Assembly: GCA_001509335.1 (NCBI GenBank)
Contig: LGGY01000135.1
Coordinates: 1-22,100 of the forward strand
DNA: 22,100 nt
Source: Fidelibacterota bacterium 46_43
Lineage (GTDB): Bacteria; Fidelibacterota; Fidelibacteria; Fidelibacterales; Fidelibacteraceae
Direction of reading: 5' to 3'
The notes under the pieces are model-generated. The model saw only the letters and a list, made by a program, of their open reading frames with translations, had not been told where the DNA came from and did no database searches. Below are positions 1 to 7,500 of this stretch, one piece after another. The position numbers and the translations under genes were made by a program. The stretch's first letter is position 1; every line of letters begins with the position of its first letter.

Positions 1-493
1 TAAAGGGAAGATGAAAAAGATGGACGCTGTCTTTATAGGCTGCAAAATCTTCTGCTGAAAAGGGAAAATATTCGCTGAGAAGTGCGGCTGTCTCTTCAAA
101 TTCCAGCCCTTCAGGGATTGTCACCCGGATCTGGAGCGGTTGGGCCACCGAGAGGAAATTCACCAGCTCCCCATAACAAAGACCACCCGGGACCCGGTAA
201 TTGCCGGCCTGGAGTTTATCGGTTTTCCCTTTCAGGCGCGCACTCCAGTAAAAACGGCGCCGGGATTCAATAAGTCCCCGTTGAATCAGGGAATCGGCGA
301 TCTGTGTAAAGGGTGCTCCCCGGGGAATGTGAAGGGTCATCAGGGTGTCCGGAGCCAGAGTGTTGGCTTCTTTGGCAGGAATACGTAAAAGAAAAATACC
401 GGCGATGACGACACAGAGAATCAGGATAAAAACCTGACACGACAAAAGCTTTTCCCTCTTGTTGGGGTTTCGGGGGCTGAAACGCCTGAGCAT
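1..493 (-). CDS. mltG: Endolytic murein transglycosylase MltG (YceG-like), 3' end cut by window edge
   Basis: My translation of the minus strand from the ATG at 493 stays open for 164 codons to the window edge, so only the N-terminal part is present. A basic cytoplasmic start (MLRRFSPRNPNKREK) is followed by one membrane segment at about residues 19-37. The YceG/MltG N-terminal domain then begins: 'IPRGAPFTQIADSLIQRGLI', a 'LKGKTDKLQAGNYRVPGG' segment and 'VTIPEGLEFEETA', all typical of the family. MltG is an inner-membrane lytic transglycosylase that cuts nascent glycan strands and ends their growth. The catalytic Glu lies in the missing C-terminal part, so activity cannot be judged here. 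The gene starts 24 nt after the ahcY stop and is probably co-transcribed. The ribosome site is weak (GCGGGA about 7 nt upstream). Family assignment is firm from sequence pattern; the exact start is likely. Confidence 0.88.
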   Translation of the reverse strand, partial: MLRRFSPRNPNKREKLLSCQVFILILCVVIAGIFLLRIPAKEANTLAPDTLMTLHIPRGAPFTQIADSLIQRGLIESRRRFYWSARLKGKTDKLQAGNYRVPGGLCYGELVNFLSVAQPLQIRVTIPEGLEFEETAALLSEYFPFSAEDFAAYKDSVHLFHLPF

Positions 494-517
494 TGAAATA
501 TCCCGCTTTTAAATGGA

Positions 518-1927
518 TTAATACCGATAATGATCGGGCTTATACGGACCTTCGACCGGCGTGCCGATATATTCCGCCTGTTTTTCCGTGAGTTTTGTGA
601 GTTTTACACCCAGCTTTTTCAGATGGAGCCGGGCGACTTTTTCATCCAGAACCTTCGGCAGACGGTAGACTTTTTTCTCATGGTCATTGGACCAGAGTTC
701 GATCTGGGCCAAAACCTGATTACTGAAGGAATTGCTCATGACAAAGGATGGGTGTCCCGTGGCATTGCCCAGGTTTACCAGCCGGCCTTCAGACAGGAGA
801 ATGATGGAGTGACCGTCGTTAAAACGGATCTGATCCACCTGAGGTTTGACATGAATTTTTTGGGTATCGGGACGATCCAAAACAGCATCCACCTGAATTT
901 CATTATCAAAATGACCAATATTGCACACAATGGCCATATCCTTCATGGCGGCCATGTGATCGGCGGTAATCACGTCGCAATTGCCGGTGGCTGTTACAAA
1001 AATGTCCGGGGCATCTTCCCGAATAGCCTCTTCGACCGTTTTGATTTCGTAGCCTTCCATGGCAGCCTGGAGGGCACAAATGGGATCAATTTCCGATATA
1101 ATCACCCGGGAGCCGAAGCTTTTCATTGATTGGGCGCAGCCTTTACCCACATCACCGTATCCGCAGATCATGACGGTTTTACCGGCCACCATGATATCGG
1201 TAGCCCGTTTGATGCCGTCAGCCAGGGATTCGCGGCAACCATAGAGGTTGTCAAACTTGGATTTGGTGACGGAATCATTCACATTGATAGCGGGGAAAAG
1301 AAGTTTGCCCTGCTCCATGAACTGATATAGGCGGTGGACACCAGTGGTGGTTTCTTCACTTACACCCCGGAGACCTTCCGCCACACGATGCCAGCGTTTG
1401 GGGTCGGCTTCCATCTCCTGAAGGATGAGCTTGTGCATAATCCGGAGTTCTTTATTCTTCGCCGTGATTTCCGGCAAGGTGCCGGTTTCGGCGTATGCTT
1501 TTTCCAGTCTGACGCCTTCATGGACAAAAAGGGTGGCATCGCCGCCATCGTCCACAATCAGGTGCGGCCCTTTATCTCCGTGAAGAAGAGCCATCTGGGT
1601 ACACCACCAGTACTCTTCCAGGGTCTCCCCTTTCCAGGCAAAGACGGGAATGCCGGCATCAGCCATGGCGGCTGCGGCATGGTCCTGGGTGGAAAAAATA
1701 TTGCAGCTGGCCCAGCGCACATCAGCCCCCAGGATTTTAAGGGTTTCCATGAGGACTGCCGTCTGAATGGTCATGTGAAGGCTTCCCGTAATCCGGGCAC
1801 CTTTCAACGGTTTGGTGTGACTGTATTCTTCCCGGATGGCCATGAGTCCGGGCATCTCTTTCTCGGCAAATTCAATCTCTTTTCGGCCAAAAGGTGCCAG
1901 AGAGATATCGGCTACTTTGTATTTCAT
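518..1927 (-). CDS. ahcY: Adenosylhomocysteinase (S-adenosyl-L-homocysteine hydrolase)
   Basis: Cytosolic NAD-dependent enzyme that splits S-adenosylhomocysteine into homocysteine and adenosine, removing the product inhibitor of SAM-dependent methylation. The 469 residues match the long bacterial form, including the extra segment of about 40 residues at roughly 139-185 that shorter SAHHs lack. Visible family marks are 'NIFSTQDHAAAA' near 76, the substrate-domain stretch 'NVNDSVTKSKFDNLYG' near 215-230, the NAD-binding glycine motif GYGDVGKG at 256-263, 'VTATGNCDVI' near 311, and the canonical C-terminus 'KPDHYRY'. The ATG at 1927 has a good ribosome site (AAGGAAG) 3 nt upstream. It follows the cupin gene by 14 nt, which leaves no room for a SAH riboswitch directly upstream. 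No methionine-cycle partner is in the window, so its place here is by operon membership rather than an obvious pathway. Confidence 0.97.
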   Translation of the reverse strand: MKYKVADISLAPFGRKEIEFAEKEMPGLMAIREEYSHTKPLKGARITGSLHMTIQTAVLMETLKILGADVRWASCNIFSTQDHAAAAMADAGIPVFAWKGETLEEYWWCTQMALLHGDKGPHLIVDDGGDATLFVHEGVRLEKAYAETGTLPEITAKNKELRIMHKLILQEMEADPKRWHRVAEGLRGVSEETTTGVHRLYQFMEQGKLLFPAINVNDSVTKSKFDNLYGCRESLADGIKRATDIMVAGKTVMICGYGDVGKGCAQSMKSFGSRVIISEIDPICALQAAMEGYEIKTVEEAIREDAPDIFVTATGNCDVITADHMAAMKDMAIVCNIGHFDNEIQVDAVLDRPDTQKIHVKPQVDQIRFNDGHSIILLSEGRLVNLGNATGHPSFVMSNSFSNQVLAQIELWSNDHEKKVYRLPKVLDEKVARLHLKKLGVKLTKLTEKQAEYIGTPVEGPYKPDHYRY

Positions 1928-1941
1928 CTGCTTCCTTTTTT

Positions 1942-2286
1942 TTATACGCGGTTAAAATCATCTTCATACCGGATAATGTCGTCTTCTCCAAAATAGTCCC
2001 CGATCTGGACTTCAATAAACACGGCTTTGTCGTTTCCTGTATTTTCGATCCGGTGTTTGTTCCCGGCAGGGATATAGATATGATCGCCGGCTTTGTAGGG
2101 TTTGCCTTCGTCATTGTTTACCACGTTCACATCCCCCCGGGTAATGACCCAGTGTTCACTGCGGCGTTTGTGGCTCTGAAGGGAAAGACGCTTACCGGGA
2201 AGGACGGTGATCCGTTTCACCTTGTAATCGGGTTCATCCAGTAATACTTCAAACATACCCCAGGGGCGTTCTTCGGTGTAATTCAT
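1942..2286 (-). CDS. Phosphomannose isomerase type II-like cupin (stand-alone)
   Basis: A 114-residue single-domain cupin that matches the C-terminal isomerase domain of bifunctional mannose-1-phosphate guanylyltransferase/mannose-6-phosphate isomerases (ManC/AlgA type), here without the nucleotidyltransferase half. It opens with 'RPWGMFEVLLD' and carries the metal-site cluster 'LSLQSHKRRSEHWVI' (Gln37, His39, His45), then 'IPAGNKHRIENTG' with His78, then the typical tail 'GEDDIIRYEDDFNR'. The family interconverts mannose-6-phosphate and fructose-6-phosphate for GDP-mannose and surface polysaccharide synthesis; stand-alone versions also include sugar-nucleotide-related cupins of unproven activity. 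The start at 2286 has an AAGGAG ribosome site. It sits 12 nt after the SLBB gene and 14 nt before ahcY. A polysaccharide role fits the SLBB neighbour but is inference. Confidence 0.85.
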   Translation of the reverse strand: MNYTEERPWGMFEVLLDEPDYKVKRITVLPGKRLSLQSHKRRSEHWVITRGDVNVVNNDEGKPYKAGDHIYIPAGNKHRIENTGNDKAVFIEVQIGDYFGEDDIIRYEDDFNRV

Positions 2287-2298
2287 GCCTCTCTCCTT

Positions 2299-2790
2299 TT
2301 AAGGTCTGGACAAATACCAGGAGGTGACGGCAAAGACATTCACAATAGATAGAATGGCACTGAAGGTTCCCAGTACATCCGTCACTTGTTTCATAAACTT
2401 GGGGGGAATCATGATGGTATCGCCGGGACGAATGACCGGTAAAAGTTCTTTGTCGCCGGTCTCGATATATTTTTCGATATCCACCTTTACCAGGATATCT
2501 TCTCCTTCGGCAGTTCGTTCATTCCGGAGGACGCGGACATTGGTGAGTCTGGCCATGTTGGTGGGGCCTCCGGCATAAGAGATAATACCGATGATATCAC
2601 TGGTCAGGGGCACATCATAAATCCCCGGACGGACCACCTCGCCCCAGATTTTTACGGGATAGAGAAGTTCCGTCTGTTCCTGACGCCCCAGGTTGTATCC
2701 ACTGGAAGTCATAGACCCCACATTCTGGGCGCTGAGGCTTCCCGTAAAAAGGGTGAAGAGTACGAGTGTGATCCCAAATTTTTTCATCAT
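2299..2790 (-). CDS. SLBB-domain exported protein with C-terminal membrane segment
   Basis: A protein of 163 residues from the start chosen here. Residues 1-21 form a signal peptide ending 'GSLSAQ'. The single SLBB (beta-grasp) domain at about 40-128 shows 'VKIWGEVVRPGIYDVP', 'ISYAGGPTNMARLTNVRVLR' and 'IRPGDTIMIPP'. A hydrophobic segment at about 136-156 near the C-terminus could span a membrane. SLBB domains occur in Wza-type polysaccharide export proteins and in cobalamin-binding proteins; the usual Wza export domain is absent, so this is not a complete export channel. ATG 2790 was chosen because AAAGGA lies 6 nt upstream. An ATG at 2796 would overlap the previous stop as ATGA, but with no spacing from that ribosome site. 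It lies directly behind the FN3 lipoprotein gene and ahead of the isomerase-like cupin. A role in envelope or polysaccharide assembly is inference. Confidence 0.8.
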   Translation of the reverse strand: MMKKFGITLVLFTLFTGSLSAQNVGSMTSSGYNLGRQEQTELLYPVKIWGEVVRPGIYDVPLTSDIIGIISYAGGPTNMARLTNVRVLRNERTAEGEDILVKVDIEKYIETGDKELLPVIRPGDTIMIPPKFMKQVTDVLGTFSAILSIVNVFAVTSWYLSRP

Positions 2791-2792
2791 GT

Positions 2793-3575
2793 TCATTCCT
2801 TTACCTGAAAGGTTATCCATGGACTTTCACTGCCTTCGATTTCAAAGCCGGCCGGATCCTGGCGTCCGATGGCATCGACTTTCCAGCGGTAAGTATGATT
2901 GGGCGAGAGGACCGATTCCGTGGCTTTACCATCTGTGTTAAAGGTCACCGACTGGCCCTGACCCGTATAATCAAAGCGGGGCACTCCGTAGAACCACACG
3001 ATTTGACGGGTCGTGATATTTTCAAGGCGAATATAATAATAATTGATGGAATATTGAAAGTCATTGGAGAATTTCCAGCTGAATTCAGGCTTCACCGATG
3101 CTTTTTCCGAAAGATTCGGCTTACAATCCCCGGGAGAGGGTGTTAGGTTATAGCGGACAGTGTCGGAAGGTTCGCTTTTGTTTTCCGAAACATCCAAAGC
3201 CCGGATATAATAGTAGTAGAGGGTGCCGAATTCAATATCCGTATCCACATACTCTGTATCGGAGAGGGCAGGATTGAGGGAATAGGCATAGACCGTATCT
3301 ATGGCAAAAAAGTCCAGTTCACCTGTTTCACTGGTATCCGGCGCCCGGAAAATGATGTAGCCTTCCAGCTCCGGATCAGGATTCCGGTACCATTCCAGGT
3401 AGATACCCACCATCTTATCGTCGGCATCAATGCCCGTTTCTTTATATTCCCAGGGCAGGGATTTGGGCACCATAAAAGGTCTTTGTGGCGGATTGGGATC
3501 TTCCACATCCTCACATCCAACAGTGGATAACAGCAGCAATCCCAACAGGAGGATTCCAAACCGTTTCGCTTTCAT
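2793..3575 (-). CDS. Lipoprotein with fibronectin type III domains
   Basis: A 260-residue putative lipoprotein. The N-terminus has basic residues, a leucine-rich core and a lipobox-like 'STVGC' with Cys21 as the likely lipidated residue, followed by an acidic and proline-rich linker (EDVEDPNPPQ). The first domain, about 50-145, reads as fibronectin type III: 'VGIYLEWYRNPDPELEGYII', then a 'YVDTDIEFGTLYYYYIRALD' strand region and 'ENKSEPSDTV'. The second half, about 150-258, looks like a related beta-sandwich ending 'YRWKVDAIGR' and 'SESPWITFQV'. No catalytic motif is visible, so a binding or structural surface role is likely. The start overlaps the barrel gene stop as ATGA, with GGGAGG 7 nt upstream. 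The tight coupling to the PorU/PorV-like pair suggests that it acts with them at the outer membrane, but this is inference. Confidence 0.8.
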   Translation of the reverse strand: MKAKRFGILLLGLLLLSTVGCEDVEDPNPPQRPFMVPKSLPWEYKETGIDADDKMVGIYLEWYRNPDPELEGYIIFRAPDTSETGELDFFAIDTVYAYSLNPALSDTEYVDTDIEFGTLYYYYIRALDVSENKSEPSDTVRYNLTPSPGDCKPNLSEKASVKPEFSWKFSNDFQYSINYYYIRLENITTRQIVWFYGVPRFDYTGQGQSVTFNTDGKATESVLSPNHTYRWKVDAIGRQDPAGFEIEGSESPWITFQVKE

Positions 3576-4579
3576 TCGGCATCCTCCCGGGTCAGGGTCA
3601 GTGAAACCTTATGTCCCACATCCAGGGGATGGTCCTGGAAAGCATAATCCACGATCAGGTGATATTTTCCCATGGGGAAGCGCACACCGGCACCGGCATT
3701 CATGCTCAGGTCGTCTTTGCCCAGGCGAAAAGCCAGTACATCCATAATCTCCCACTCCACACCCCAGCGGAAGGCCGGGTCATCAAGCCAGACATTCTGC
3801 ACCATAAGGCGCAAATCGGAATAGAGAAAACGGACCGGTTGATGGAGTGCTAACCCCCAGAGCATGCGCATCCGGGCCTGATCCACATGTCCTGTGGTCC
3901 AGTAGATGCCGGTGGAGTAAACATTCTGAGCTGTTACACCGAAGATAATCTCACCCATGTTGCGGATATAAAAAATTTCATTCCCGGGGATAATCAAACG
4001 GAGTCCCGCATCGGCACCAATGCCCCGGGCTGATTCGCCATAAATTGACTTATTTAATACCTTTACGGAGATCCCTACAGGATTTTCAATAAAAAACTCG
4101 TCATATTGCCAGCCCAGATCAATGCGGTGGCGGATATGGCGACCCAGAGTGAGGGTAATCAGATCCTCCCGGCTGTCAAAAGTGGGATAGGTTCCTGCCT
4201 GGGTACGGACAAAGTCCCGCCGTTCCAGGGTGGTCATAGAACCTAAATCCGGATGTTCTTCGATGGCATTTACACCTACCCGGTTCCAGAGGATGGACCA
4301 GTGCCAGTGATCGCCATAACGGTTTTTATAGCCCAGGGCATATTGAAAACCCAGACCAAACAGGGCATTGTACTGGAAGTAGGTTTCCATCTTGCGACCG
4401 TAGGAAAGTCCGGCAGGGTTTATAGGTACAGCCCGTATACCCGTTAACTGGGTCACCCCGATGTGTCCTGTTCCCATAGCGGCAGCAGGATAGGCGGCAA
4501 TCATAAAGGCATCCCCGTATTTACCGGCCCAAAGGGTAGATGTACTCAAAAGGAGTATGTACACCCATCGTTTTATCAT
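3572..4579 (-). CDS. PorV/PorQ-like outer-membrane beta-barrel protein
   Basis: A 335-residue exported protein with a signal peptide at about 1-18 (ending 'TSTLWA'). The mature N-terminus 'PAAAMGTGHIGVTQLTGI' followed by 'INPAGLSYG' is the recognisable opening of the PorV/PorQ (FadL-like) barrel family, whose members carry an '(Y/T/I)NPAGLA'-type hatch motif. The rest is a run of short alternating beta strands, for example 'FGLGFQYALGYKNRYG', 'GAGVRFPMGKYHLIVDYAFQ' and 'VGHKVSLTLTRE', as expected of an outer-membrane barrel. In type IX secretion PorV is the shuttle that receives CTD cargo and works with PorU. The start overlaps the preceding C25 gene as ATGA, and that pairing is the main reason for preferring PorV over a generic barrel. 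Family placement is likely; the specific PorV role is inference. Confidence 0.7.
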   Translation of the reverse strand: MIKRWVYILLLSTSTLWAGKYGDAFMIAAYPAAAMGTGHIGVTQLTGIRAVPINPAGLSYGRKMETYFQYNALFGLGFQYALGYKNRYGDHWHWSILWNRVGVNAIEEHPDLGSMTTLERRDFVRTQAGTYPTFDSREDLITLTLGRHIRHRIDLGWQYDEFFIENPVGISVKVLNKSIYGESARGIGADAGLRLIIPGNEIFYIRNMGEIIFGVTAQNVYSTGIYWTTGHVDQARMRMLWGLALHQPVRFLYSDLRLMVQNVWLDDPAFRWGVEWEIMDVLAFRLGKDDLSMNAGAGVRFPMGKYHLIVDYAFQDHPLDVGHKVSLTLTREDAE

Positions 4580-7500
4580 TTCAGTTTCACCACCTTTCCC
4601 CGGGCAGAAAAGCGTTCGGCGGAAATAATGCCATGTATGCGATAAAAGTAGACTCCGTTTGCTACAAATTCATCGTCTTTGTCCCGGCCATACCAGGGAA
4701 CCTCGTGATAACCCACATCATTAAGGGGCAGGTCAGTTTCGGCATTAAAGCGGTCGATGCGAAGAATTCGCCGGCCTGAGAGGGTGTAAATATCGATAAA
4801 AACCTCATCAAACTGGGAGGTGAGTTCATAAATAATCTGGGTCCGGGCACCGAAGGGATTGGGAAAACAGCCGTAATCGATAATCTGTGCAGAACCGGTT
4901 GTAAGGAGTTCATACTCCGGCGAACGGGTTTCATTGCCCATGCCATCCATGGCCCGGACAGCCAGGGTGTGGGTTTTCCCCGGGGTAAAATCGGGACTGA
5001 AATTGAGTCCCAGGCGTCGTCCGGAGGGATCGAGGACCCATTTCACGGCGCCATCCGTCAATTTTTCCCCGTCCAGCCACACACCCCAGGTAAGAGGATC
5101 GGGATGAACCGTTTTATCATCGGTAATGATGGCTGAAAAGCGGGCTCCGTCTGAAACGTAGGATCCGGGCAGAATTTCCCGGGAGTTAACGGTGATTTCG
5201 ATGTTGGGCCCCTGGGCATCCAGGGGACGGACCCGGAGAACATAGCCGGACATGGTACCACGGTAACCGTTTTCCACGGGAATAAGCGATAAAAGGCGAT
5301 TGGATTTGGGATCGTATACTGCCGGGAGCCGGGTTGTGTCTGTGCCGGCAGGACAGGTAATCGTATAACTTACACCAGGCGACTCAAAATCCAGATAAAG
5401 GGCCTGAAGGGAATCCATCTCCGCCCCGGCAGAAGTCAGGTCGAAAAGGGTATCTACCAAAGTAATGCCAGCAACCACAGAACTGATTTCGGTGGAAACG
5501 TTAAGTGTCTGAAACCAGGGATGGCTTAGTGAAAGTCCCTGAGGATAAGCAGCAAACCCGTTTTCATCCGCTTTCAGCCAGTGATTCATCAGGGTATCGG
5601 TCCACACATTATCTGAGGAGTCGGTTTCCAGGTACTCCAGGGGGAAAATGTCAAGGGAGATGGGAACGTCTCCGTAGGGAATGATCCAATCCGGTATATA
5701 ATTCCCGACACCTTTGATAAGGCGCAGGGTATCTGTCTGAAGTGGCTGTCCGGAAATGGTGCATTGGGCCCGGGCGGTAATTTCATCATCCACGGTGGAG
5801 CCCAGGGTCAGGCGAAGGCCGTCACCAGAAGGTGTCACGCTGTATATGGTCAGATCCGCACCGGGAAGAGGTTTAAGGGTAAAGGGCTCTGAGTGCGTCT
5901 CCTGTCCGGTGCCATCCACAACACGGATGGTGAAGGTTTTTCCTGCAGGAGAATCCCAAAGAATCGAACCGGATTCGTAGAGATCATTGCCCTTGGATGT
6001 CAGCAGTTCTTCACTCCCATCCTGCCATCGGATCAACACGCTATTCACACCCTGGGAATCGAAAACTTTTACCTGCACCGATGCCTGTCCGCCGATTTCC
6101 GGTGGATTGCCGGTAAACGACGGGTCATAAATTACGGAAGCTCCGAAACTGAGGGGGGCATGGCCGGCCCGGTACGTTCTGTCAGTTTCATCCCAATAAA
6201 AAACGGTGACATCACCTCTTTCGGCATTTATAGTATCCGGAAGCGTAATTGTGAGTCGGGAGCCCGAAGCCGGTTTCAAAAGGCGGTTTTGTATGATGGG
6301 ATGTTTGTTATCGCGGCTTCCCCTGTACGTCAGGTCCAGGGCGGCAGAGGGTGCGGAAAACCCAGGGATTTCCAGAGTGGCGGTTTCACCGGGTGCGGCA
6401 TCGGGAGGTGTGATTTCCAGTGTGTTTTTGGCATCCTCAAAGGGTAAAACAATGGAGGGATCCCCCAGAATATTGTACTGATAAAAACCGGTTTGGGCAT
6501 GGGTCGCCCAGCCGGTGGTGGATACATACTGAAGTTTACCCCGCTGTACAGCCCGTCCAAAAGATACATCTTCTTCAAAAAGGTATTGATAAATGGCCTG
6601 AAGCATCAAATAGTCATTCACCACCCAACCCAGGCCGGAAGAACCCAGAAACCCCACCGAACCATTTGGCAGGCGGATAAGGCCTTCACCCAGACTCCGT
6701 TCCGTTTCAAACGCCGCCGTAAAACAGGTAAAAGATGTAATCACACAGGGTTTTTCGCTATTTTCCAATCCTTCCACATCATCCAGTGTAAAAAGGCTCC
6801 GATCCGACCACACGGCCCCGCCCCCATGTCCGCGAAAATTGATCAGGGGACGTCCTGCATTGATAAAATCGGACAAAGTAGCCGTGGTTCCATAAAAAGG
6901 ACCTGTTTCGGCACTGGGATTGATATACAGGCGATCGATCTGGACCCCGTCAGGCATTTGTTGGCTGATCACGGATTCGGTTTGCTGTTTGAATTCATCT
7001 TCATAACCGGCAATCATAACAATGCGGTTGAGCCAGTTATCCACCACGGGTTTTTCATGCCATGTCCGGAGTTTGGCCAGCGCGTTGGTGAGCTGCTCCG
7101 TATCCCGGACCGGCAGACGACCGATGATAATTTCCTGATAGAGATCTTCATCCACATCACCAAACCAGGTATCGGTGATACAGGCTCCGTAACGGTAGGT
7201 TTGAAAAAATTGGGTAGGAATCAGCATACCCTCTTTTTCGGTGGATCGGCCGGTTGCTCCGGCATCTCCTATAAGCAGTGCATAGCGGGGACAGATGCTC
7301 CAGGTATCCCAGGCCTCTTTCAGATAATTCCGGATGGCATAGGGAGTCCGGTTCCCCCAGGTATAGCGGTCGTACAGGCGGGTTACATCCACCACGACAG
7401 GCGTAAATCCCCGATCGGTTTGTAAATCAATGAAATCCTCCAGACTCTCCATAAAATCCGGATGAGTGATGATGATATAATCTCCTTCGGCAGCGGTAAA

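Noticed and set aside
1928..1941. A SAH or SAM riboswitch upstream of ahcY
   Set aside because: Only 14 nt separate the cupin stop from the ahcY start, and they consist mainly of the ribosome site.
2791..2820. Extended start of the SLBB gene at 2820
   Set aside because: It would put ten extra residues (MDNLSGKGMN) ahead of a good signal peptide and ignore the AAAGGA site that is correctly spaced for 2790.
6493..7425. A 310-codon plus-strand frame inside the C25 gene, and similar frames at 11723-12757 and 1334-1996
   Set aside because: All are antisense to well supported genes (C25 protein, ftsH, ahcY) and show no family motifs or credible ribosome sites.
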